Source: Candidatus Hydrogenedentota bacterium | GTDB lineage: Bacteria > Hydrogenedentota > Hydrogenedentia > Hydrogenedentales > SLHB01 | NCBI GenBank assembly: GCA_003557825.1 | Contig: PWNM01000178.1 | Location: 1 to 5,305 of the forward strand | Length of the DNA: 5,305 nucleotides | Direction: 5' to 3' | In this document: positions 1-5,305 of the stretch, piece by piece | Layout of the letters: each line of letters begins with the position of its first letter | How positions within the stretch are numbered: position 1 is the first letter of the stretch | Made by a program: the position numbers and the translations under genes | Notes under the pieces: model-generated | Databases searched by the model: none | What the model saw: only the letters and a program-made list of their open reading frames with translations | What the model was told of the DNA's origin: nothing

Positions 1-621
1 AAGCTTCACGTTGGGCGAGCCAACCCGTCGGATGATGTCCGCACAATAATCAATGTCATCGCCCTGAAAACCGGGATGCCCTCTGTAGATGTCATCGGGC
101 ACGCGGGAGTTGAGGTGTTCCACATAAATATTCACGCCCAGCGGTTCAGCAATCCGGGCCAATTTTTTCAGCCCTTCGACCGTGTTGACCGCTCCCTCGT
201 CCAACGGGATGGTCCCTGCGGCCGGGTTGTCGACATCGATGTACTCGAATCCGGTGAACGCAATCACGGACGACACCTCAATGGGCGCCTCGGCGGCCGC
301 CTCGATCACCTTGCGGGTGGTTTCGATGACTTCCGCCTGATACGCGGGATTGTTGAGTCCCTTGACATAGGGTTCACCGGGCATGCCGTTCGGCGAAATG
401 GGACAGGACAGCCCGTACTCGGCCAAGGTGTCCCAGCCGTCCGGGCCTACCAGTTCAACTTTTTTGCAATCGAGCTCCACGGCGACCTGGCAGAGGGTGT
501 CCAGGCTCCACTCTTGGCCGAAGGCCATATACGGCCACGAGACGAGCGAGTGGTTGATATTCCCCTGCAGTGATGCTCCGCCCAGCGGGAACGTCGAAAC
601 CCGGCACCCAAACCCAGGCGT
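1..621 (-). CDS. Hydroxypyruvate-isomerase-like TIM-barrel protein, lacking its start and running off the left edge
   Basis: The frame is open from just after a TGA at 622-624 to position 1, so the C-terminal part lies outside the window. Family-like sequence begins near 570 with LQGNINHSLVSWPYMAFG, then KKVELVGPDGWDTLAEYGL, SPNGMPGEPYVKG, VIAFTGFEY, IPLDEGAVNTVEGLKKLA, VNIYVEHLNSR and GHPGFQGDDIDY. This is the pattern of the hydroxypyruvate isomerase / xylose-isomerase-like TIM-barrel family. The Glu of EHLN (118-120) would be one of its metal-binding or catalytic acids. Such enzymes interconvert hydroxy-aldehydes and ketones of small sugars. The substrate here is unknown. Relatives usually have a signal peptide and an ATG before the GNINHS block. 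Here no ATG, GTG or TTG lies between the upstream stop and that block, and the first in-frame ATG (526-528) is already inside the barrel. The front end is joined to a ThuA remnant with a one-base frame change at about 578-583. The gene is either a broken allele, part of a fusion, or affected by sequence error. The family call is firm; integrity is doubtful. Confidence 0.75.
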
Positions 622-732
622 TCAGGACGACATTGCGCAGGTTCTCTTCTTCCTCCCAACCCGCGTGATAATGCCCGCCGATAAAACCGAACCCCCGGCC
701 CCATCATTAAGCTGGATGAGGGGTTTCGATGA
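578..732 (-). pseudogene. C-terminal remnant of a ThuA-like domain
   Basis: Directly after the stop of the upstream ThuA gene, the frame from 732 reads SSKPLIQLNDG. After a one-base shift at the GGGG run (699-702), the frame from 697 reads RGFGFIGGHYHAGWEEEEN and then LRNVVLNAWVWVPGFDVPAG down to about 581. GGRGFGF-GGH-H, a conserved VVLNA-W segment and a VPAGG ending are typical of the last third of ThuA-domain proteins of planctomycete and verrucomicrobial type. The first two thirds are absent: the upstream ThuA gene (733-1503) has its own complete, differently sequenced C-terminus. This is therefore a piece of a separate paralogue, not an extension of that gene. A second one-base shift at 578-583 would join it as VPAGGASLQGNINHS to the isomerase frame. 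With both shifts undone, the frame from 732 to 1 has no stop. It is a deletion remnant, part of a ThuA-isomerase fusion, or an assembly artefact. The ThuA origin is well supported; the history is inference. Confidence 0.65.
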
Positions 733-1503
733 TCAGCGCTGGCCCAGCGCCCACTGCAAGCCTTGGCCCAGCAGGGTCTGGAACTCGTCGCTCTGCATGG
801 TTATATTGGCATGGCCGATCGTGGTGCCGAACACCCTGCCCTGGCCAAACTCGTGCGTCCAGACGATCATGTGTTCCTCTCCCTCGCTGGATACGCCGGT
901 AGCGAGAGACTGAACGCCATCGACCATGTCGTGTACACGGTACAGTTCACCTTGCTCGTAGGTCCACTGCTCTGGCAGGCCGGCCAGAACAGGATGATCC
1001 CGCTCCGTGAAGGTGACGGTGACCGGGGCATGACTCTCGTGATTCCTGCTGATGATGCCGCAAAACTCCCCCCACTGACCGGTACGCTCTTCGTCCGGCC
1101 AAAAGTTATGCACCGTTCCATGAATCAGCACAGCCGGCAACCCGTCGCGGTGCGGCTGTACAATACGCTCTATCCAGTCGTCATCGGAAAAACCCGGCGC
1201 ATTGCATTTATTGTACACCACCACGTTATAGCCATCCGCCCAGTTCTCGTCTTTAAATGCCGGATGCCGGTTGTACTCATCGTTTTGTCCCCCATGGCCT
1301 TCCACCATGGAGACGGTAATATCGATATTGGGCACCGCCTTCTTCATGGCCTCGGTGACGATGGAAACTTGCCCTTCATAATCGTGCCAACCGCCACCGG
1401 TAACATACAGTGCCCGCACGGAATCCTCTTCCGCCTGGGTTGAATACGTCAACGGGATAGCCAACAGTGCGGCCGCCAGTGTATACGTTAGTTTATTCTT
1501 CAT
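733..1503 (-). CDS. Exported ThuA-like domain protein (divergent type)
   Basis: This is a complete 256-residue protein. The ATG at 1501-1503 is preceded by AGAAGGAG (1513-1520) at 9 bases, a strong ribosome binding site that fixes the start. Residues 1-24 form a signal peptide (MKNK, a hydrophobic stretch, then STQA before EED), so the mature protein is probably periplasmic. The ThuA-type fold is recognisable from YVTGGGWHDYEGQ (33-45) near the first strand, AVLIHGTVHNFW (124-135) where classical ThuA proteins have GIHAASDT, EQGELYRV (183-190) and GQGRVFGTTIGH (220-231) before a C-terminal helix ending in LQWALGQR. ThuA was named for trehalose/sucrose use in rhizobia, where it works with the oxidoreductase ThuB on keto-sugars. 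The biochemistry of most family members is unproven. The replacement of the central motif places it in a different subgroup from the protein at 4550-5305, so the two are unlikely to be redundant. It lies 50 bases after a broken oxidoreductase gene and just before a ThuA remnant. Confidence 0.85.
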   Translation of the reverse strand: MKNKLTYTLAAALLAIPLTYSTQAEEDSVRALYVTGGGWHDYEGQVSIVTEAMKKAVPNIDITVSMVEGHGGQNDEYNRHPAFKDENWADGYNVVVYNKCNAPGFSDDDWIERIVQPHRDGLPAVLIHGTVHNFWPDEERTGQWGEFCGIISRNHESHAPVTVTFTERDHPVLAGLPEQWTYEQGELYRVHDMVDGVQSLATGVSSEGEEHMIVWTHEFGQGRVFGTTIGHANITMQSDEFQTLLGQGLQWALGQR

Positions 1504-1512
1504 ATCTTATTG

Positions 1513-1520
1513 CTCCTTCT
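1513..1520 (-). promoter_or_regulatory. Shine-Dalgarno site of the ThuA-like gene
   Basis: AGAAGGAG on the minus strand lies 9 bases before the ATG at 1501-1503. The same octamer precedes the TIM-barrel gene at 4377-4384, so strong canonical sites mark the intact genes. Confidence 0.7.
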
Positions 1521-1553
1521 TTTTTTGTGTACTCGTTTTGTTTCACCTTGCGA

Positions 1554-1878
1554 TCACGCCCTTCCGGGGACCGGCGCCACTTCTTCTTCGGGAAGTTCGA
1601 CTTCGCCTTCCTCAAACGCCTCAGCGGATGGAGACAATGCGAAATTGTACCACTCCGATTCCTCATTTTCCGCTACATCACTCCAACGCACAATCTGGCC
1701 GGTATACGCCGAAATGCGGCCCATAATCGCTGCCATGGTGGCATCGGTCACGGACTTCGTCTCGTTCAGGCCCCGCCGTGGCAAATCGACTCGATAAAAA
1801 CAAGGTGGCTGCCGCCGTGGCGCCGCCCATTTGTTTGATAAACGTCCGTCTCGATGGATCTGGTGTAGTTATACTCAA
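1554..1878 (-). pseudogene. Internally deleted Tat-exported Gfo/Idh/MocA oxidoreductase
   Basis: The 5' part, from a probable TTG start (1876-1878) three bases after GGAG, reads MSITTPDPSRRTFIKQMGG and then a hydrophobic ATAAATLFLSS segment ending FATA. This is a twin-arginine signal peptide, as carried by many exported Gfo/Idh/MocA oxidoreductases of Planctomycetota, Verrucomicrobiota and Bacteroidota. The 3' part, in a frame one base away (from about 1776 to the TGA at 1554-1556), reads GLNETKSVTDATMAAIMGR and ISAYTGQIVRW, ending in VAPVPGR. That is the standard C-terminal tail of the same family. Only about 105 codons remain of a protein usually above 400 residues: the nucleotide-binding fold, the EKP motif and the catalytic region are missing. 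Removing one G from the GGGG run at the junction would join the parts as FATAGLNETKS. As written, translation from the TTG leaves the family frame and stops at 1678-1680. It cannot encode a working enzyme. The family assignment of both ends is strong; whether the gap is real or an assembly collapse is open. Confidence 0.7.
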
Positions 1879-2140
1879 TAGCTCCCTTTGTTTGTTTTTG
1901 TGCAACGTCCTAGGCACCCCCCTTGAGGGTACCAGCAACACACCTACAGGCGATTACGCTGAAAAGTCGGTACAACGCGCCCACCGTGCGCGTCTACAGC
2001 GGAAAGGTCCAATCCTTTCACGGTGTTTCTGAAGCCGCCCTCGATGGGGGCGGCTTCTTCAGCACAACACGCAATGTACACCCTCACCCCGTGAATGCAA
2101 TCGATAAACTCGTTTTCAATTCACTGTTCGCGAGCCCCGG
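1879..2140. other. Non-coding stretch between the intact oxidoreductase and the broken one
   Basis: Neither strand shows a protein-like frame here. It holds the hairpin at 2031-2057. Near 1913-1931 there is a weaker 7-bp inverted repeat with one G-T pair (GGTACCC and GGGTGCC on the minus strand). No convincing sigma-70 promoter was found. It is the longest gene-free interval and the most natural place for the transcript to be split into two units. Confidence 0.5.
2031..2057 (-). terminator. GC-rich hairpin, possible terminator of the upstream operon part
   Basis: GAAGCCGCCC (2031-2040) and GGGCGGCTTC (2048-2057) are perfect complements separated by a 7-base loop, giving a strong 10-bp stem. 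It lies 84 bases past the TAG stop of the oxidoreductase at 2141. On the minus strand the stem is followed by AGAAACACCG, not a T run, so it is not a textbook intrinsic terminator. It could instead protect the 3' end of the upstream mRNA or be a processing site. Confidence 0.4.
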
Positions 2141-3304
2141 CTATTCGACACTAAAGGGCGTCCATTTGGCGTCCGACGCCGAGGAAGCAACCATCGTTTC
2201 GATGAAGGCCATACCGCGAACGCCTTCCTCGACACCGGGAAAGTCCAAGGCCAACGGATCGGCCTCCCGTTTTTCCATGACTGCTTCTATCGTTTCGGCA
2301 AAGTTCACGTAATTGTTAGCAAAGGCCTCGAAGAATGCTTCCGGATGGCCGAACGGAACACGTGTGCACCGCGCCGCGGCCGGACTCTTCGCGGCCACAT
2401 AGTCGTTGCCTCTGCGCCACACATGAACCGGCTTGTCCTGCCCATACACGTGCAGATAGTTCGGGTTCTCCTGGTGCCATTCCAGACTGCCTTTTTCGCC
2501 GTGCACCCAAATGGCGAGATTATTCTCCTGACCCACCGCAATTTGGCTGGCGTGAAGCAGACCACGGGCGCCGTTATCAAAGCGCAACAGGCAGTTGGCA
2601 TCATCATCCAGCGGCCGCCCCTCAACAAAGGTGGTGAGATCCGCGCAAATCTTGTCGATCTTGAGCCCGCTGATATACTCGGCGAGATTGGCCGCATGGG
2701 TTCCGATATCGCCAACGCAGCCGCCCGCACCGCTCTGTTTCGGATCGGTTCGCCAGGACGCCTGGGGTTGACCATCGCGTTCAATCGGTAACGAGAGCCA
2801 GCCTTGCGGATACTGCACAATCACCTTCAGGATTTTGCCCAGATCGCCTTGACTCACGATATCCTTGGCCGCTTTCACCATGGGATAGCCGGTGTAATTG
2901 TGCATCAGCCCAAACACCAGACCGGTTTTCTGCACGATCTCCCTCAGCTCCACCGCCTCGGCCAAGGTCATGGTCATCGGTTTTTCGCACATCACATGAA
3001 ACCCCGCCTGCAGACAATCGCGAGCGATCGGGAAGTGCCATTTATTGGGCGTGGCAATCGTCACGAAATCAATGGCATCCGCGCGGTCGCGCTCCTGCTC
3101 GAGCATCTCCTGATACGTGTTGTAGGCGCGTCCCGGTTCAATGCAGAGGGTTTCGCCCATCTGTCTACTTTTCTCGGGATCGATATCAAACGCGCCCGCC
3201 AGCACGTCGATTTTCCCATCCATGCGGGCCGCTTTACGATGCACCTCACCAATAAAGGCCTCGGGGCCACCGCCGACCATTCCCATACGTAGTTTTCGCT
3301 TCAT
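2141..3304 (-). CDS. Gfo/Idh/MocA-family NAD(P)-dependent sugar oxidoreductase
   Basis: This is a complete 387-residue protein. The ATG at 3302-3304 has GAGGAG (3313-3318) 8 bases upstream. The N-terminal half is a Rossmann fold: MGMVGGGPEAFIGEVH (7-22) is the dinucleotide-binding glycine loop, and VTIATPNKWH (81-90) with MCEKPM (105-110) carries the family's catalytic EKP lysine (K108). In the C-terminal alpha/beta half, GGCVGDIGTHAANL (194-207) provides the Asp and His (D199, H203) found in the active sites of the family. GHPEAFFEAFANNYVNF (319-335) is a late signature of the ThuB-like branch. No signal peptide is visible, so it should act in the cytoplasm. Members oxidise or reduce a sugar hydroxyl, for example at C3 of glucosides, or act on inositols. 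The substrate is not readable here. It follows the isomerase gene by 27 bases, so the two are almost certainly co-transcribed and probably act in sequence on the same sugar. A hairpin follows the stop. It appears fully intact. Confidence 0.93.
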   Translation of the reverse strand: MKRKLRMGMVGGGPEAFIGEVHRKAARMDGKIDVLAGAFDIDPEKSRQMGETLCIEPGRAYNTYQEMLEQERDRADAIDFVTIATPNKWHFPIARDCLQAGFHVMCEKPMTMTLAEAVELREIVQKTGLVFGLMHNYTGYPMVKAAKDIVSQGDLGKILKVIVQYPQGWLSLPIERDGQPQASWRTDPKQSGAGGCVGDIGTHAANLAEYISGLKIDKICADLTTFVEGRPLDDDANCLLRFDNGARGLLHASQIAVGQENNLAIWVHGEKGSLEWHQENPNYLHVYGQDKPVHVWRRGNDYVAAKSPAAARCTRVPFGHPEAFFEAFANNYVNFAETIEAVMEKREADPLALDFPGVEEGVRGMAFIETMVASSASDAKWTPFSVE

Positions 3305-3331
3305 AGTACACTCTCCTCGCTTACGTCGTTT

Positions 3332-4369
3332 TTATTCTTTAGAAAATGCCGCATCAAAGGCCGCATCACTGGGGCTGAAATCAATCTTTTTCGTATAGGC
3401 CGCCGCCTCGGTTCCGCCTTGTACGCGGTCCATACGGACATCCTCCCACTCGATGGAGAGCGGGCCCTTGTAGCCAATGTCGTTGAGTGCCACGATGATG
3501 TCCTCGAACCGGATATCGCCACGACCGACCGACCGGAAATCCCAGTAGCGCGCCGCATCGCCAAAATCGGTGTGCCCACCAAAGACCCCGACGGTACCGT
3601 CGCCGCGTCCCCACCAGGCGTCCTTCATGTGCACGTGATTGATGCGGTCACCGAATTGCCGGATAAACTTGACGTAATCGACGCCCTGATAACACAGGTG
3701 GGACGGGTCGTAGTTGAACCCGAAACGCGGGTGATTCTGAACCGCTTCGAGGGCCCGTTGGGCCGACGCCGTATCAAAGGCGATTTCCGTGGGATGGACT
3801 TCCAGTCCAAAGTTCACGTTTTCCTCTTCGAACACATCCAGAATCGGTACCCAGCGTTTGGCGAAATCCTCATAGCCCTTGTTGATGTACTCCTGACTGG
3901 TGGGCGGAAAGGCATACAGCGCGTGCCAAATGCTCGAACCGCTGAAGCCATTGACCACGGCAGGAAAGTCATCTGCACCGGTGCGGCCCGGCTTGGCGTT
4001 AAAGAATCGTCGCGCCGCCCGTGCCGCATCCTTCATCTCCTCGGCAGCGCGCTGGCGAACACCCTCGGGATCGCCGTCACCCCATACATGCGGTGGCAGA
4101 ATTGCCTGGTGCCGCTCATCAATGTGGTCACAGATCGCCTGCCCGACCAAGTGCATGGAGATGGCATAGCAGGAAAGTCCGTGCTCCCCAAGTAACGCCC
4201 ATTTTTCCTCGATGTAGTTTTTGTCCGACAACGCCTTTTGCACGTCGAAATGATCGCCCCAACAGGCGAGTTCAGCGCCGTCATAGCCCATCTTCTTGAC
4301 AAGTGGCGCGAGTTCCTTAATCGACAGGTCGGCCCATTGCCCGGTAAACAGGGTTACAGCTCTTTTCAT
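3332..4369 (-). CDS. Xylose-isomerase-like TIM-barrel sugar isomerase/epimerase
   Basis: This is a complete 345-residue protein. The ATG at 4367-4369 lies 7 bases after AGAAGGAG. It belongs to the AP-endonuclease-2 / sugar phosphate isomerase-epimerase family of metal-dependent TIM barrels. The barrel opens with VTLFTGQWADLSIKELAP and GYDGAELACWGDHFD (28-42). The expected metal ligands are visible: E190 in FGLEVHPTE, D221 and H224 in NYDPSHL, H247 in INHVHMKD, and E307 in LSIEWED. There is no signal peptide, so it is cytoplasmic. Relatives isomerise or epimerise free sugars or keto-sugars. Some, encoded beside Gfo/Idh oxidoreductases, act on 3-keto-glycosides, and that context is present here. 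The insertion at about 253-280, containing GRGDGTVGVFGGHTDFGD, resembles a substrate-covering loop found in this subgroup. The oxidoreductase gene starts 27 bases after the stop. Specific substrate unknown; family call confident. Confidence 0.92.
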   Translation of the reverse strand: MKRAVTLFTGQWADLSIKELAPLVKKMGYDGAELACWGDHFDVQKALSDKNYIEEKWALLGEHGLSCYAISMHLVGQAICDHIDERHQAILPPHVWGDGDPEGVRQRAAEEMKDAARAARRFFNAKPGRTGADDFPAVVNGFSGSSIWHALYAFPPTSQEYINKGYEDFAKRWVPILDVFEEENVNFGLEVHPTEIAFDTASAQRALEAVQNHPRFGFNYDPSHLCYQGVDYVKFIRQFGDRINHVHMKDAWWGRGDGTVGVFGGHTDFGDAARYWDFRSVGRGDIRFEDIIVALNDIGYKGPLSIEWEDVRMDRVQGGTEAAAYTKKIDFSPSDAAFDAAFSKE

Positions 4370-4372
4370 AAT

Positions 4373-4543
4373 CTATCTCCTTCTCTTTTGGTGGCTTTCA
4401 GTTGCGACCTTTAACGGTCTACGACATTCACGATCAGGCGATACCGGGCGACCCGTTCCGTCGGCAATCTCCAGCTCGGCGGGATAGCGCAGAATCCCCG
4501 CATGCAGGGGTGTAGTCACTTCAGTGGATGCAAGGTGGTTCAT
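4373..4543 (-). CDS. Unrecognised 56-residue reading frame, possible gene remnant
   Basis: The frame starts with ATG at 4541-4543, six bases after the stop of the ThuA gene, and ends at TAG 4373-4375. It begins MNHLASTEVTTPLHAGILRY, continues PAELEIADGTGRPVSP and ends in a basic tail, ESHQKRRR. The middle looks like folded-protein sequence, while the tail looks untranslated: its last codons are the AGAAGGAG ribosome binding site of the next gene. Upstream only a weak AGGA lies 10 bases before the ATG. No membrane segment or known motif is visible. It is too short for any family in this cluster. It may be a small real gene, translationally coupled to both neighbours, or the scar of a larger gene, as seen at two other junctions here. 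I do not recognise it. Confidence 0.35.
   Translation of the reverse strand: MNHLASTEVTTPLHAGILRYPAELEIADGTGRPVSPDRECRRPLKVATESHQKRRR
4377..4384 (-). promoter_or_regulatory. Shine-Dalgarno site embedded in the end of the small frame
   Basis: AGAAGGAG precedes the isomerase ATG by 7 bases and overlaps the last codons of the 56-codon frame, whose stop lies only three bases before that ATG. If the small frame is translated, ribosomes ending there would sit on the next start, allowing translational coupling. Confidence 0.65.
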
Positions 4544-4549
4544 GGATGA

Positions 4550-5305
4550 TCAGTCCTGGTTTTCGATTCCCAGCGCCCAGACAATACCGCCCAGGACATG
4601 AGCTCGGAACTGTTCGGCCACCTCCACGGGATTCACCCGCCCGTTCATATCCGGGTCAAGACTCAGCAGGTCCTCGCGATGGCCCAGCGCTGTATAGAAG
4701 ACCCGGCCTTCGCCGGCCTTCCTGGACCAGGAAATCGGAAAGTACCCCTCTTGATCCGGATGATTCGGGTGATGCCGCATATACCAGAGGATGTTGACCT
4801 TCTCTCGATCATGCTCACGATGGAGATAGATCTCCTCCTGCGGTAGGTGCCAGGTTTCCCCTATGCCGGCATGGGCGGGGTGCTCGGTATCGCCCGCATG
4901 CAGGGTCGCCTCCACTTGAGGTCCATGCCCGTCAAATACGCCCTGCAACATTTCCGTATACCGAGCCTCTCCCTTCAGGGTATCCGAGGCGGCGTGGATT
5001 CCGACAAATCCGTGACCCGCCTCGATCCATTCCACAAACCCGTCCAGATCCGGTAGCGGGAGGTTTCCCGTCGTGTTGTTGAAGATAACGACATCGATCT
5101 CGTTACTCCGCAGGGCATCCGGAGTAAGCTGATCCAGCTCCTCGGCATCGCCAATCCATCCCACCACATCAAACCGGTCGTCCCCCTCGGCCATCTCTTC
5201 CAAGGCGCGATTGACATGCGGAATGCTGTCATGGCGGAATGCCGCAGTGACCGAACAGACCAACACCCGCTGCGGCTCGGCATCCGCCGTCGCCGAGACC
5301 AAGGC
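4550..5305 (-). CDS. Exported ThuA-domain protein (classical type), 5' end outside the window
   Basis: The frame is open to the right edge. The in-frame TTG at 5300-5302 is probably internal, because the visible start (ALVSATADAEPQRVL) reads as the end of a signal peptide cleaved after an A-D-A-like site. From that TTG about 250 residues are seen, covering the whole mature domain. ThuA features are strong: RVLVCSVTAAFRHDSIP (12-28), FNNTTGNLPLPD (74-85), FVGIHAASDTLKG (99-111), the family's best-known motif, EEIYLHREHDREKVNILW (156-173), PISWSRKAGEGRVFYTALGH (189-208), and a C-terminal helix with GGIVWALG. The domain has a glutamine-amidotransferase-like fold, but the usual catalytic Cys is not evident. 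Family members accompany sugar oxidoreductases, as in rhizobial trehalose use. Location is probably periplasmic or cell-envelope. It differs greatly from the other ThuA-like gene (733-1503) and is the first visible gene of the run. Confidence 0.9.
   Translation of the reverse strand, partial: ALVSATADAEPQRVLVCSVTAAFRHDSIPHVNRALEEMAEGDDRFDVVGWIGDAEELDQLTPDALRSNEIDVVIFNNTTGNLPLPDLDGFVEWIEAGHGFVGIHAASDTLKGEARYTEMLQGVFDGHGPQVEATLHAGDTEHPAHAGIGETWHLPQEEIYLHREHDREKVNILWYMRHHPNHPDQEGYFPISWSRKAGEGRVFYTALGHREDLLSLDPDMNGRVNPVEVAEQFRAHVLGGIVWALGIENQD

Noticed and set aside
1..6. AAGCTT (HindIII site) at the first base
   Set aside because: It could mark a cloning end but also arises by chance; here it also reads as codons VKL of the isomerase, so it is not treated as a feature.
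447..707. Minus-strand frame of 86 codons starting MMGPGVRF
   Set aside because: It is the third frame across the ThuA-isomerase junction; its Arg-rich sequence has no family features, while the other two frames do.
76..913. Plus-strand open frames of 165 and 176 codons
   Set aside because: They oppose the isomerase and ThuA remnant frames, which carry clear family sequence on the minus strand.
763..1443. 226-codon open frame on the plus strand
   Set aside because: It lies opposite the complete ThuA-like gene, its translation has no recognisable domain, and no ribosome binding site fixes its start.
1912..1931. Weak inverted repeat GGTACCC / GGGTGCC
   Set aside because: Seven pairs including a G-T pair, no T run and no fit to a known operator; likely chance.
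2040..2115. Possible minus-strand promoters (TTGAAA near 2111-2120; TTGCAT with TACATT near 2076-2103)
   Set aside because: Each matches the consensus poorly in one or both boxes, and the hairpin downstream complicates the reading; not enough to call.
3419..4195. 258-codon open frame on the plus strand
   Set aside because: It is antisense to the well-supported TIM-barrel gene and shows no family motifs; such long shadows are common opposite genes with GC-rich third positions.
5300..5302. TTG as the start of the right-edge ThuA gene
   Set aside because: The frame is open to the window edge and the sequence looks like the end of a signal peptide, so the true start is expected outside the window.

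Overview
All supported genes lie on the minus strand, so transcription runs from the right edge towards position 1. The content points to an accessory sugar-catabolism cluster of the kind common in Planctomycetota, Verrucomicrobiota, Lentisphaerota and some Bacteroidota/Rhodothermota: ThuA-like proteins, Gfo/Idh/MocA oxidoreductases and xylose-isomerase-like TIM barrels, several with export signals. I cannot narrow the host further. There are no rRNA or tRNA genes, CRISPR arrays, transposases or phage genes.

Layout in transcription order. (1) 5305-4550: an exported ThuA-domain protein, its start beyond the right edge. (2) 4543-4373: a 56-codon unrecognised reading frame whose last codons form the Shine-Dalgarno sequence of the next gene. 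(3) 4369-3332: an intact TIM-barrel sugar isomerase/epimerase. (4) 3304-2141: an intact Gfo/Idh/MocA oxidoreductase. (5) 2140-1879: a non-coding stretch with a perfect 10-bp GC-rich hairpin. (6) 1878-1554: a broken gene that keeps only the Tat signal and the C-terminal tail of a second Gfo/Idh/MocA oxidoreductase. (7) 1503-733: an intact, divergent ThuA-like protein with a signal peptide. (8) 732-578: the C-terminal remnant of a third ThuA domain. (9) 621-1: a hydroxypyruvate-isomerase-like TIM barrel with no start codon, continuing beyond the left edge.

The intact set (oxidoreductase, metal-dependent isomerase/epimerase, ThuA proteins) fits oxidation of a sugar or glycoside, plausibly to a 3-keto derivative, followed by isomerisation or cleavage. 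That reading rests on family knowledge; nothing here fixes the substrate.

The most unusual feature is scarring between the intact genes. One oxidoreductase has lost its whole middle. A ThuA tail without its front half abuts an isomerase without its front end. Three single-base frame changes sit at or beside G runs at these scars, and undoing them restores continuous protein-like reading. Either the cluster is losing paralogues by deletion, or the assembly has collapsed similar genes. The sequence alone cannot separate these. I see no convincing wholly new system.
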